Source: Oscillospiraceae bacterium
GTDB taxonomy: Bacteria; Bacillota; Clostridia; Oscillospirales; Oscillospiraceae
Length of the DNA stretch: 64,000 nt
Direction: 5' to 3'
Assembly (NCBI GenBank): GCA_020025575.1
Contig: JAHHRW010000001.1
Location: 124,001 to 188,000, forward strand
The notes under the pieces are model-generated. The model had not been told where the DNA came from. It did not search any database and saw only the letters and a program-made list of their open reading frames with translations. Made by a program: the position numbers and the translations under genes. Shown here piece by piece: positions 17,630-25,936 of the stretch. Numbering within the stretch: position 1 is the stretch's first letter; each line of letters starts with the position of its first letter.

Positions 17630-19450
17630 ATGACCTTTGATGAATTGAAGGATAAGGCGCTGAGTCTTCCTTATGAGCCCGGCGTTTACATCATGCGGGA
17701 CAAGACCGATAAGGTCATTTATGTCGGCAAAGCAAAAAAACTTAAAAATCGTGTGTCCCAGTATTTTCAGGATACGGCCTCTCATACGCCTAAAACAAGA
17801 ATCATGGTCAGTAAAATTGATCACTTTGATGTAATTGTTGCAGCATCTGAGTTTGAAGCGCTGATTTTGGAGTGTTCGCTGATTAAGCGTTATATGCCAA
17901 AATACAATATTCTTTTGAAAGATGATAAGGGATACCCCTATTTGAGAATCAATATGAAAGACATGTATCCCACCATCACAATGGTCAGCAAATTAGACCG
18001 GGATGGTGCGGAGTATTTTGGCCCATTCGGAAGCCGAGCGATGACGAATCAAGTTATTGTAGCCATTCGGGAATCGCTCAAGCTACCGGATTGCACCAGA
18101 CAATTTCCCAGAGATGTTGGAAAAGACCGTCCTTGCCTGAACTACCACATGAATCAGTGTGAGGGCTGGTGCCAAACCAACAAAACCTGTACAGAATACC
18201 GGCAGACAATGGAACAAGCTAGACAACTTCTGATGGGAAATTATAAAGAGGCGGCGGGTGAAATTCGGGCCCAAATGCTCCGGGCTGCTGAAAATCTGGA
18301 GTTTGAACTTGCAGCTCGACTCAGAGATCGATTAAATGCAGTAGAGGCGCTGGGCAAGAAACAGCTGGTGACCGCAGGTACATTGGCTGACACGGATGTG
18401 GTAGGCTATGCCCAGACGGAGGCAAAAGCGTGCTTTACCGTACTTCACTTCTCCGGTGGAAATCTATTGGATAAGGAATACGAAGTGTTCCCGGTTCCTG
18501 ACGATCCGGAGATGGCAGTTTCCAGTTTGCTCAAGCAGTTCTACCTGAGCAGAGGATTGGCTCCAAAGCTCGTTTTGCTGCCCTTTGAGCTTGAAGATGC
18601 AGAGCTGTTCCAGCAGCTCATGGAACAGGAGTTTGGCCGCAAGACACGACTCAGGATTCCGCAGCGTGGGGATAATCTGCGTCTAGTGGAACTGGCAAAG
18701 AAAAATGCGCTGGAAGAGGCAGAACGGGTAACCAGCCGTGAGGAAAAAACCTCTGGCACGCTGATACTGCTTGGAAAAATGCTGGGCATAGAACCCCCTG
18801 CACGAATTGAATCCTATGATATTTCCAACATATCAGGAACCGATATTGTTGCAAGTCAGGTTGTTTATGTAGATGGTAAACCTTCTAAAAAGGATTATAA
18901 GAAATACAAACTGGAAGGGCTTGCGGGGCAGGATGATTATGCATCCATGCGACAGGTACTCACACGGCGGCTCACACACTATCAGCAGGGAGATCACGGG
19001 TTTGATATATTGCCTGATTTGTTTCTGATTGACGGTGGTGTGACTCATGCGAATGTTGCACTGGATGTTGTAACAGAACTGAAATTAACCATCCCAGTGT
19101 TCGGGATGGTTAAAGATGATCGTCACCGTACACGGGCGCTTGTGACGCCTAATGGAGATGAAATCCGTATCGATCACAATCAGATCATTTTTTCTTTTAT
19201 TGGTCAGATTCAAGAGGAGACCCACCGTTTTGCGATCACCTATCACCGGCAGCTCCGCAGCAAACGCCTGCACTACTCTGAGTTGGATGGAATTCCTGGA
19301 ATTGGTCCAAAACGCAAGCAGGAGCTCTTGAAGAAATTCAAATCACTAACGGCGATTCGTGCAGCAGATTTGATGGAGCTGGAGCGGATCTTACCAAAAG
19401 ATGCAGCTGCGGCGGTTTATTCCCATTTTCATAAGGAGGAAGAAAAATGA
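17630..19450 (+). CDS. uvrC: Excinuclease ABC subunit C
   Basis: A 606-residue UvrC. The GIY-YIG nuclease domain is at the N-terminus (PGVYIMRDKTDKVIYVGKAK), and a UVR segment (NLEFELAARLRDRLNAVEAL) is near residue 215. The C-terminal RNase H-like nuclease (ESYDISNISGTDIVAS, LFLIDGG) is followed by helix-hairpin-helix motifs (IPGIGPKRKQELLKKF). UvrC makes both incisions in nucleotide excision repair. The ATG at 17630 with AGGTGG upstream is chosen; the longer frame from 17564 runs through the terminator. It overlaps rsmD by 4 bases. Confidence 0.96.
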   Translation: MTFDELKDKALSLPYEPGVYIMRDKTDKVIYVGKAKKLKNRVSQYFQDTASHTPKTRIMVSKIDHFDVIVAASEFEALILECSLIKRYMPKYNILLKDDKGYPYLRINMKDMYPTITMVSKLDRDGAEYFGPFGSRAMTNQVIVAIRESLKLPDCTRQFPRDVGKDRPCLNYHMNQCEGWCQTNKTCTEYRQTMEQARQLLMGNYKEAAGEIRAQMLRAAENLEFELAARLRDRLNAVEALGKKQLVTAGTLADTDVVGYAQTEAKACFTVLHFSGGNLLDKEYEVFPVPDDPEMAVSSLLKQFYLSRGLAPKLVLLPFELEDAELFQQLMEQEFGRKTRLRIPQRGDNLRLVELAKKNALEEAERVTSREEKTSGTLILLGKMLGIEPPARIESYDISNISGTDIVASQVVYVDGKPSKKDYKKYKLEGLAGQDDYASMRQVLTRRLTHYQQGDHGFDILPDLFLIDGGVTHANVALDVVTELKLTIPVFGMVKDDRHRTRALVTPNGDEIRIDHNQIIFSFIGQIQEETHRFAITYHRQLRSKRLHYSELDGIPGIGPKRKQELLKKFKSLTAIRAADLMELERILPKDAAAAVYSHFHKEEEK

Positions 19451-20010
19451 GAGTCATTACAGGCTCTGCAAAAGGTATTGCATTGAAGACCCCGGACGGA
19501 ATGCTCACTCGCCCCACTGCGGATCGCGTGAAGGAAGCGTTATTTAGTGCCATCCAGTTTGATATTCCCTGCGCAAGGGTTCTGGACCTGTTTGGTGGTA
19601 CCGGACAGCTGGGGATTGAGGCGTTAAGCAGGGGCGCCAAAAGTGCTGTTTTTGTGGATCATCAGCAAGATGCTGTGAACCTGATACAAGAAAATCTCAA
19701 AAGGACGCATTTTACGCAGCAGGCGAAAGTGGTTCGAAGTGACTATTTACAATATCTGGAACGGTGCAGCGAAACATTTGATATTGTGTTTTTAGACCCA
19801 CCATATGCGGAAATTTTCCTAGAAAATGCCCTAAAAAGCATATCAGAAATTGACATTCTTCAAACAGGTGGTATAATAGTCACGGAACGGCCTCTGGGTA
19901 AGGAATTACCCCTTGAAATCACAGGTTTTAGCCGTTCTCGTGATTATAAATACGGAAAGACGCTGGTCACTATATTTCGAAAAGAAGATCAGCAGGGGGA
20001 GTCATATTGA
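19447..20010 (+). CDS. rsmD: 16S rRNA (guanine966-N2)-methyltransferase RsmD
   Basis: A 187-residue SAM-dependent methyltransferase with RPTADRVKEALFSAI near the N-terminus, SAM-binding LDLFGGTGQLGIEALSRG and the catalytic DPPY motif in VFLDPPYAE. It methylates G966 of 16S rRNA in the assembled 30S subunit. It starts in an ATGA overlap with uvrC and overlaps coaD by 4 bases; rsmD-coaD is a widely conserved pair. Confidence 0.94.
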   Translation: MRVITGSAKGIALKTPDGMLTRPTADRVKEALFSAIQFDIPCARVLDLFGGTGQLGIEALSRGAKSAVFVDHQQDAVNLIQENLKRTHFTQQAKVVRSDYLQYLERCSETFDIVFLDPPYAEIFLENALKSISEIDILQTGGIIVTERPLGKELPLEITGFSRSRDYKYGKTLVTIFRKEDQQGESY

Positions 20011-20507
20011 GAATAGCTATTTACCCCGGTAGTTTTGATCCGGTTACAATCGGACACCTGAATATTATTGAGCGTGCAGCAAAAATCTTTGATAAACTGA
20101 TTGTGTGTGTCATGGTAAATGCAGGTAAGCAACATCCCATGTTCTCTCAGCAGGAGCGTGTGGATCTAATCAGGCGGGTAACGGCTCATATTCCAAATGT
20201 GGAAGTGGACAGTTCATGCGAACTTCTGGCTGACTATGCCAGGAGAAAAGATGGTTGCGTGATTGTAAAGGGTCTTCGTGCCGGATCTGATTTTGAAAAT
20301 GAGTTTCAGATGGCTCAGATCAACCATAAGATTAATCCAAATCTGGATACCTTGTTTTTAACTTCTGAGCATCAGTTCATGTACTTAAGCTCCAGTATGG
20401 TTAAAGAATTAGGGTTTTATGATGTTGATTTGAAGGAGTTTTTGCCGGTGGAAATCATTCCGGATTTTAAAGCAAGGATACAGGATATTAGTCAAGGAGG
20501 ACGTTAA
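20007..20507 (+). CDS. coaD: Phosphopantetheine adenylyltransferase
   Basis: A 166-residue nucleotidyltransferase with YPGSFDPVTIGHLNII, containing the T/HxGH motif, and the C-terminal YLSSSMVKEL that binds ATP. CoaD makes dephospho-CoA from 4'-phosphopantetheine in coenzyme A synthesis. The start is TTG at 20007, with AGGGGGAG upstream inside rsmD and a 4-base overlap of the two genes. Confidence 0.95.
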   Translation: MRIAIYPGSFDPVTIGHLNIIERAAKIFDKLIVCVMVNAGKQHPMFSQQERVDLIRRVTAHIPNVEVDSSCELLADYARRKDGCVIVKGLRAGSDFENEFQMAQINHKINPNLDTLFLTSEHQFMYLSSSMVKELGFYDVDLKEFLPVEIIPDFKARIQDISQGGR

Positions 20508-20509
20508 TC

Positions 20510-21022
20510 ATGAATGGAAATATTGAGGAACTAATTACAGCTCTGTATGATTTGATTCAGGATGCCAAGGCATTGCCTTTGGGCGCAGATAAGTGCATCG
20601 TAGAGCGCGACCGTGCGCTGGATATGTTGGACGAGATCAGTGCGCTGATGCCAGCTGAGTTTAAGCAGGCTCGCACGATTGTCCAGTCCCGTGAGGAGCT
20701 TGTTAGTCAGGCCCGTCGTGAGGCTGAGACGATTGTTCGCAATGCACAAGATCGTGCGAATGAACTGGTTCAGCATGAAGCAATATATCTGGAAGCCCGC
20801 AAGCGCTGCGAGGAACTGGTGGCTCAGACACAGGCTCGCATCCAGGAACTGAAACGTGTCAGCAATGGCTTTGTTGACAACGCTCTGGGTCAGACCGAGG
20901 AGAGCATTCTCAAGGCCCTCACCGAAGTTCGTGAAACCCGGGCTAAATTCCAAAGCCTTGCAGGAGCGGACTCTGCTGCAACAGCAGCAACCCAGAATTC
21001 CTTCACTCAGGATCTGGACTAA
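20510..21022 (+). CDS. Coiled-coil protein of unknown function (downstream of coaD)
   Basis: A 170-residue, highly charged protein. Residues from about 55 to 125 form a continuous predicted coiled coil (SREELVSQARREAETIVRNA, then QARIQELKRV). No catalytic motif was seen. The pattern of Ala/Glu/Arg heptads resembles DivIVA-like and V-type ATPase subunit H-like annotations, which are low-information. It starts 2 bases after coaD and ends at a strong terminator, so it is co-expressed with coaD. A role in scaffolding or cell division is only a guess. Confidence 0.75.
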   Translation: MNGNIEELITALYDLIQDAKALPLGADKCIVERDRALDMLDEISALMPAEFKQARTIVQSREELVSQARREAETIVRNAQDRANELVQHEAIYLEARKRCEELVAQTQARIQELKRVSNGFVDNALGQTEESILKALTEVRETRAKFQSLAGADSAATAATQNSFTQDLD

Positions 21023-21033
21023 ACGTATATACG

Positions 21034-21075
21034 AAAAGGAACCCTCCAACCATTGGTTGGAGGGTTCCTTTTGTT
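21034..21075 (+). terminator. Terminator of the uvrC-rsmD-coaD operon
   Basis: A perfect 18-bp stem AAAAGGAACCCTCCAACC with a 3-base loop and a T-rich end, starting 12 bases after the stop codon. Confidence 0.95.
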
Positions 21076-21122
21076 CTATTTTCAAAAAGAGTACATAGTC
21101 TTTAGCAAAAAGGAGGGGGAAC

Positions 21123-21539
21123 ATGAAAAAGGATCTGAAATATGAATGGATGGACGTACGCTGGAAAAATATTTTTACAGGTGCAGGAATTTCTTTCGTT
21201 ATCACAATGGCGTTAACAGGAGCGTTTGCAGGGTTGGTTTCCAGTCAGATGCTGGAAGAAAACGTCATGCAATATGCAGCACTGGGAATTGTCATGCTAT
21301 CCTCATTTTTAGGTGCCGGAATTGCCGGGGGTAGGGGAAAGGTAGTTAACCAATTTGCAGTCGGGATCATGTATTGGATTATATTGCTTGCAATTAACGC
21401 AACTTTATTTGACGCAAATTTAAGCGGACTATGGCCTACATTAGCTGCCATTCTTGGCGGATGCGGAGCTGCACTGCTGGTGCTACACAGAGGAAATCGT
21501 GCACCCAAGCGCAAAAGGCATAAATATCACAATCGTTAA
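21123..21539 (+). CDS. Small membrane protein, TIGR04086-like
   Basis: A 138-residue protein with four hydrophobic helices and glycine-rich turns (FLGAGIAGGRGK near residue 60), ending in a strongly basic tail RGNRAPKRKRHKYHNR. The four-helix layout with a central AGG motif matches my recollection of the TIGR04086/YrzE family of uncharacterised membrane proteins. AAGGAGGGGG precedes the ATG. It lies between two terminator-bounded units, so it seems monocistronic. Confidence 0.7.
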   Translation: MKKDLKYEWMDVRWKNIFTGAGISFVITMALTGAFAGLVSSQMLEENVMQYAALGIVMLSSFLGAGIAGGRGKVVNQFAVGIMYWIILLAINATLFDANLSGLWPTLAAILGGCGAALLVLHRGNRAPKRKRHKYHNR

Positions 21540-21609
21540 GTTGTACAAAAAATAATAAGGTAAATGCAATTTACCTATTAAAGATACTTTTGCAACATAT
21601 CTTTCATAT

Positions 21610-21654
21610 TCTACATATTGTGTATATTATTTGAACATATGCACAATATGTAGA
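21610..21654. repeat. 13-bp perfect inverted repeat, candidate operator
   Basis: TCTACATATTGTG at 21610-21622 is repeated in reverse as CACAATATGTAGA at 21642-21654, with 19 bases between them. Flanking bases extend the symmetry imperfectly. There is no T run, so it does not look like a terminator. Confidence 0.6.
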
Positions 21655-21700
21655 AATATAATTGAAAATGATAAGGAAGATAGATCTATTTCATATTATA

Positions 21701-21728
21701 GTTTACATAAAAATGTTTACATAAAAAT
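21701..21728 (+). repeat. Tandem direct repeat, two 14-bp copies
   Basis: GTTTACATAAAAAT occurs twice with no gap (21701-21714, 21715-21728), about 40 bases upstream of the -35 box. Confidence 0.8.
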
Positions 21729-21768
21729 TGGCATAATTTACAAAAAAAGTTAAAACTGATAAATCACC

Positions 21769-21797
21769 TTGAAATTTCATGGCTTTTGGAGTATAGT
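21769..21797 (+). promoter_or_regulatory. SigA-type promoter upstream of the SpoIIM-like gene and xerD
   Basis: TTGAAA (21769-21774) and TATAGT (21792-21797) are 17 bases apart, leaving about a 95-base leader. Confidence 0.6.
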
Positions 21798-21898
21798 ATC
21801 TATGCGTATTGGTGCGATTGTACTTGTGTATCTTTTCAAATGTGCATTGCCATACTCCGTTTTTCAGTCATTTACTGCTATAAGGAGGACTGTGGTTT

Positions 21899-22420
21899 AT
21901 GCATCGAATTGTAATTCACAAGTACGCTATGAGTAGAAATACAGTTCTGGGCCTTACATTGATCGGTGTATGGTTTGCAGGATTGTCCCTGGGCTTTGTT
22001 GCCGCTCGATTCTATGGGGATACATTGGTGTCATGTCTATCACTGGCGGCCGGATCGCAAGCCACCCTTGCAACGCCTCTTGTAACGTTATTTCCTTTAC
22101 TGGTATCCGCATTAGCGGTTATTATAATACATCCCAATTTTCTTTATGCCATCTGTTTTGTTCGTGGAATCATATTGGCCATGATGTTGCAGGCGTTGAC
22201 CGCTTGCTATGACAGTGGTATATATCTTGCTGCATTATTTTTGTTATTTTCCTGTATGTTGTTCAGCCCTGTGCTCTTATGGTATTGGTGGAGGAGGCTG
22301 AGCTTACAGATGGATAATTTTATTGCAGACACACTTGTTTGTGCAGCAGTCGGCATTGTGATTGGACTAATCGATTATTGGTTCATTTCTCCATTTTTGG
22401 TGGATGTTGTAATCTTTTAG
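21899..22420 (+). CDS. Integral membrane protein, possible SpoIIM homologue
   Basis: A 173-residue protein with about five hydrophobic segments and few charged residues apart from the first twelve positions and WWRRLSLQMD. I do not recognise a motif directly. Its position immediately before xerD, its length and its five-helix layout resemble SpoIIM, which in Bacillus lies in the spoIIM-fur-xerD neighbourhood and forms the engulfment complex with SpoIID and SpoIIP. This is a context-based suggestion. AGGAGG lies about 11 bases before the ATG. xerD starts 23 bases after its stop. Confidence 0.5.
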   Translation: MHRIVIHKYAMSRNTVLGLTLIGVWFAGLSLGFVAARFYGDTLVSCLSLAAGSQATLATPLVTLFPLLVSALAVIIIHPNFLYAICFVRGIILAMMLQALTACYDSGIYLAALFLLFSCMLFSPVLLWYWWRRLSLQMDNFIADTLVCAAVGIVIGLIDYWFISPFLVDVVIF

Positions 22421-22443
22421 AAAGGCAAAGGTACGAGCAGGGA

Positions 22444-23328
22444 ATGTTAGATTTGATCTGCGCCTATGAGAATTACCTAAAGAAGGTGAAACAGGCGTCA
22501 GACAATACCGTGGCATCCTATATGCGAGACATTCGGCAATATGCTGCATGGCTGCGTGATACAGAGGATGCTGATGTTGTGGACGCTACGCAACTGAATA
22601 TCACAGGCTTCCTGGCTCACTTGGATCAAGAGGGGCGTTCCAGCGCAACAAAATCCAGAGAGATTGCGAGCCTGAAGAATTTCTATTCTTATCTGGTTAC
22701 TTCCGGATTTTTGAATGAAAATCCAGCGAAGGATATTAAGGTTGAGCGGGAAGAGAAGAAACTCCCCCAGATCTTGACCAACCGAGAGATTGAGAATCTG
22801 CTGGCACAGCCGTCCTCAGCTGATTCCAAAGGACTTCGAGATAAAGCTATGCTGGAAGTCATGTACGCCACAGGTATTCGCGTGAGTGAGCTAATAAACC
22901 TAAATCTTGAAGATGTTAATATACAGGCGGCTATCATCAAGTGTTCCAGTGGCAAGAAAGTCCGTTTGATTCCACTGTATCAGGATGCTGTTCGTGCATT
23001 GTCAGCATATCTTGAAAATGCACGCAATGTAATGCTTGCAAATCCGAGTGAGCAAGCATTATTTGTGAATATGAACGGTGTTCGGATGAGTCGTCAAGGG
23101 TTTTGGAAGATTTTAAAGCACTATCAAGCTATGGCACATATAGATAAAGATATTACGCCTCACACTTTGCGGCATAGCTTTGCGGTACATTTATTAGAAA
23201 ACGGAGCGGACATTGGTTCTGTTCAGGAGCTGCTAGGACATAGCGATATTTCTTCCACCCAGATGTATACCCATATGGTGGATCAGCATTTGAAACAAGT
23301 CTATGCAAGATGCCACCCAAAAGCATAA
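22444..23328 (+). CDS. xerD: Tyrosine recombinase XerD
   Basis: A 294-residue tyrosine recombinase. The N-terminal core-binding domain includes NTVASYMRDIRQYAAWL. The catalytic domain carries ATGIRVSELINL (first Arg), HTLRHSFAVHLLENG (His-x-x-Arg), LLGHSDISSTQMYTH (His, then the nucleophile Tyr). XerD resolves chromosome dimers at dif sites with XerC. Length and sequence character fit XerD rather than a mobile-element integrase, and no element boundaries are seen. A second Xer-type gene lies 2.8 kb downstream. Confidence 0.9.
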   Translation: MLDLICAYENYLKKVKQASDNTVASYMRDIRQYAAWLRDTEDADVVDATQLNITGFLAHLDQEGRSSATKSREIASLKNFYSYLVTSGFLNENPAKDIKVEREEKKLPQILTNREIENLLAQPSSADSKGLRDKAMLEVMYATGIRVSELINLNLEDVNIQAAIIKCSSGKKVRLIPLYQDAVRALSAYLENARNVMLANPSEQALFVNMNGVRMSRQGFWKILKHYQAMAHIDKDITPHTLRHSFAVHLLENGADIGSVQELLGHSDISSTQMYTHMVDQHLKQVYARCHPKA

Positions 23329-23333
23329 ATAAT

Positions 23334-23389
23334 CACCCCATTTGTTAGGCGGTATTGCATGCTGTCTAACAGATGGGGTGCAGTTCTTT
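23334..23389 (+). terminator. Terminator after xerD
   Basis: CACCCCATTTGTTAG (23334-23348) pairs with CTAACAGATGGGGTG (23366-23380), with one G-T pair, and is followed by CAGTTCTTTTTTT. Confidence 0.85.
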
Positions 23390-23418
23390 TTTTGGTATGT
23401 TTCCGTTATTATGTGAAT

Positions 23419-23448
23419 GCTCCCATGGAAAGTAACTTCCATGGGAGC
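23419..23448 (-). terminator. Hairpin after pfkA
   Basis: GCTCCCATGGAA pairs with TTCCATGGGAGC around a 6-base loop, starting 10 bases beyond the pfkA stop codon. The T tail is weak on both strands. Confidence 0.55.
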
Positions 23449-23457
23449 AATTTAATA

Positions 23458-24429
23458 TCAAATACCAGTCATTGCAGCCAGAACATCCACTTCCATCTGC
23501 TGAATGCTCTTGGTCATATTCAGACCATCTTCGATATCGACATCAGTAAAGTCACCATTGTGTGTGCATACGATACGATTATTCTTACCAGCTCGGAGCA
23601 GCTCGACAGCCAGATATCCCATCTTGGTAGCATTCACACGATCACGGCCAGAGGGGACACCACCGCGTTGAATATGACCCAAAACAGTCACACGGGGATC
23701 CAAATCAATTGCCTCTTTGATCTGCGTAGCAATGTCTGCTGCAGATCCGGCACCTTCTGCTACTACAATCATGTAATGTGTAAAACCGTTGAAACGCGCC
23801 TGACGAATCTTCTCAATCACATCGCGCTCAAAATCGATGGGTTCTTCAGGAACCAAGACTGCCGTTGCACCAACTGCAAGTCCAACATACATAGCCAGGT
23901 AACCGGCATTGCGGCCCATAACTTCAACAACAGAGCAGCGCTCATGGGACTGCATGGTATCACGAAGTTTATCGATACATTCAATTGCCGTGTTAGCAGC
24001 AGTGTCAAAGCCAATACAGTAGTTGGTACAGCTGATGTCATTATCAATTGTACCCGGAATTCCGATTACATTGATGCCGTGCCGAGACAACGCTTGAGCA
24101 CCCCGGAAAGTACCATCTCCGCCAATCGCAATAATGCCATCCAATCCCAGGAACTTACAGGTCGAGACAGCTTTTTTCTGTCCTTCTTCTGTCATAAACT
24201 CTTTACTGCGAGCTGTAAAGAGAATGGTGCCGCCACGATTGATGGTATGCGAAACATTTTTTTCGTCCAGACGGATAATATCTCCGCTGATTAAACCGTT
24301 CCATCCACGACGAATGCCGTAACATTCGATGCCATGGTAGAGTGCAGTACGGACGACGGAACGGACACAGGCGTTCATACCGGGGGCATCGCCGCCGCTG
24401 GTAAGCACGCCAATTCGCTTGATAGTCAT
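23458..24429 (-). CDS. pfkA: ATP-dependent 6-phosphofructokinase
   Basis: A 323-residue PfkA. The N-terminal GVLTSGGDAPGMNACVR and the GGDGTF motif (Gly at the position that distinguishes ATP- from pyrophosphate-dependent enzymes, where PPi types have Asp) support ATP use. PGTIDND contains the catalytic Asp; MGRNAGY and HIQRGGVPSGRDR complete the sugar-phosphate and effector sites. It catalyses fructose-6-phosphate to fructose-1,6-bisphosphate. AGGAGG precedes the ATG. It stands alone between two xer genes, with a promoter and a dyad upstream. Confidence 0.96.
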   Translation of the reverse strand: MTIKRIGVLTSGGDAPGMNACVRSVVRTALYHGIECYGIRRGWNGLISGDIIRLDEKNVSHTINRGGTILFTARSKEFMTEEGQKKAVSTCKFLGLDGIIAIGGDGTFRGAQALSRHGINVIGIPGTIDNDISCTNYCIGFDTAANTAIECIDKLRDTMQSHERCSVVEVMGRNAGYLAMYVGLAVGATAVLVPEEPIDFERDVIEKIRQARFNGFTHYMIVVAEGAGSAADIATQIKEAIDLDPRVTVLGHIQRGGVPSGRDRVNATKMGYLAVELLRAGKNNRIVCTHNGDFTDVDIEDGLNMTKSIQQMEVDVLAAMTGI

Positions 24430-24442
24430 GATGATATCCTCC

Positions 24443-24498
24443 TGTCACATATGACAATTTTCACTCCTTATTCTATCCAATATTTCGGGAGATGTAAA
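24443..24498 (-). promoter_or_regulatory. pfkA promoter with a small dyad in the leader
   Basis: On the minus strand, TTTACA (24493-24498) and TAGAAT (24470-24475) are 17 bases apart. In the leader, TGTCA and TGACA (24443-24456) are inverted around four bases, just upstream of the ribosome site, and could bind a CRP/FNR-type or other dimeric regulator. Confidence 0.5.
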
Positions 24499-24545
24499 GG
24501 TTATTTTCAATGAAAGTTTTAAGAAATTAAATCATTATAGATTTG

Positions 24546-24574
24546 TTGCAATCAAATGACTGCTATGTTATCAT
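24546..24574 (+). promoter_or_regulatory. Promoter of the RsiV-like lipoprotein gene
   Basis: TTGCAA (24546-24551) and TATCAT (24569-24574) are 17 bases apart, with an extended TG before the -10 box. Confidence 0.6.
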
Positions 24575-24598
24575 GAAATAAAAAAAGGGGGTGACGCA

Positions 24599-25858
24599 GT
24601 GCATCGAAAATCGACGATGCTAATTCTTGTTGCAGTATTATTGACCGGCTGTGGTGCCGGTAATAGGGACTCACTTTATGATCGTTCAAATGATAATATC
24701 ATTCAAATTGACGAAAGAAATGCAATTTCAGAGGCGTATCCCATTGGAACGGATCGTTTACAATCTGATATAGAACACGCAATTATAGAACATGATCATT
24801 TGGAAGATACGCAAAACAAAAGTCGGATGATAGGGGATACCACTGTCGATTGCAATGTGTTGCAATCCTTTCCAAAAACAAATATAACATTGGCAGACGA
24901 TGGTACAGAACTGCTATACGAAAGCTACGATGATGTGGCGTTTAAGGCGCAGGATCCGGGACTCGATATGTGGGTAAATTCTCAGTTAGAAGAGATTCAA
25001 CAGAACTATCAGGACAATAGTTCTAACTTGCTGAAAAACGCCCGGGCGCATTATCAGGATAGTAACGATACTTTTTATACATATTCTAATTATCTGAGTA
25101 TGGACGTTGCGAGGCACGATAATCGTGTCTTGTCAGTCTTAGCTGTCAATTCTGTGTATTCAGGTGGTGCGCATCCCGTTACACTGCAATCATCCTATAA
25201 TCTGGATATGGTGTCCAAGCAGTGCTTAAAATTAGAAGACGTTATTACAGAGTCTTCGGCCGGCGAAATGTATCGATTGGTGTTATCCGGTTTGCAAAAT
25301 GACTTTACAAACCTCGGAGGCGGTATTCTGTACGAAGATTACATGGAAACTATACATGATTTAATGAAATACGGTCATTTGACGCCTTATTGGTATCTGA
25401 ATCATAACGGACTTGTTATTTATTTTAATCAATACGAAATTGCATCGTATGCCGCCGGAATTATTAAAGTTGAAATTCCCTACAACCAACTTGATGGAAT
25501 ATTGAGAGACGAATACTTTCCTGAAGATTCAAAAAATGGTTCTGGAGATTTGATCGTAAGAGGGGAATTGGAAAACTGTCAAAAGATATCTGTACAGATT
25601 GGTGAAGGTTCTCCTGTTGCGATTGGCACTGATGGAACTGTGTATCAAGTTCGTCTATCTGACGTTACCTGGTTAAATGACATGCCGGTATCCCAAAAGT
25701 TGTTGTTATCCTTAAATGAGATGGGTCAAGAAGACGTTATAGAAATTACCGGAGAGCTGCAAGATAGCAGCCATTCGCTTTCCATAGAATACCATAATGG
25801 TGCAAACGAAAGCAAAACCTATTACATCCGCAATGGAGAATTATCAGAAAAACCCTGA
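24599..25858 (+). CDS. Lipoprotein with RsiV-like/DUF3298 domain
   Basis: A 419-residue secreted lipoprotein. The N-terminus (HRKSTMLILVAVLLTGCGAG) is a signal peptide with lipobox LTGC, so Cys at about residue 19 is lipidated. The middle region (YLSMDVARHDNRVLSVLAVN, then YSGGAHPVTLQSSYNLD) is the DUF3298/RsiV-like fold, in which RsiV senses lysozyme in Bacillus. There is no anti-sigma domain, transmembrane anchor or adjacent sigma factor, so a regulatory role is not supported. The GTG start has GGGGG upstream. Probably an envelope protein of unknown function. Confidence 0.8.
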   Translation: MHRKSTMLILVAVLLTGCGAGNRDSLYDRSNDNIIQIDERNAISEAYPIGTDRLQSDIEHAIIEHDHLEDTQNKSRMIGDTTVDCNVLQSFPKTNITLADDGTELLYESYDDVAFKAQDPGLDMWVNSQLEEIQQNYQDNSSNLLKNARAHYQDSNDTFYTYSNYLSMDVARHDNRVLSVLAVNSVYSGGAHPVTLQSSYNLDMVSKQCLKLEDVITESSAGEMYRLVLSGLQNDFTNLGGGILYEDYMETIHDLMKYGHLTPYWYLNHNGLVIYFNQYEIASYAAGIIKVEIPYNQLDGILRDEYFPEDSKNGSGDLIVRGELENCQKISVQIGEGSPVAIGTDGTVYQVRLSDVTWLNDMPVSQKLLLSLNEMGQEDVIEITGELQDSSHSLSIEYHNGANESKTYYIRNGELSEKP

Positions 25859-25861
25859 ACG

Positions 25862-25899
25862 AACCCCCTGTCCACGGCATATTCTGTGGACAGGGGGTT
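25862..25899 (+). terminator. Hairpin after the lipoprotein gene
   Basis: AACCCCCTGTCCAC pairs perfectly with its complement at 25886-25899 around a 10-base loop, starting 3 bases after the stop. The T tail is weak. Confidence 0.7.
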
Positions 25900-25936
25900 G
25901 CTATTCTGTTGAAGGGGATGGCAAACGTGTTTATAC

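Larger units (their letters stand above)
21540..21898 (+). other. AT-rich regulatory region before the SpoIIM-like gene
   Basis: No gene was found in these 359 bases. They hold a 13-bp perfect inverted repeat (21610-21654), a 14-bp tandem direct repeat (21701-21728), a small hairpin AGGTAAA/TTTACCT (21558-21576) and a vegetative promoter (21769-21797). The density of repeats suggests one or more regulator-binding sites. Confidence 0.6.

Noticed and set aside
23359..24294. A 311-codon plus-strand frame over pfkA
   Set aside because: Opposite-strand shadow of a clear PfkA; composition (His, Asn, Thr) is not protein-like.
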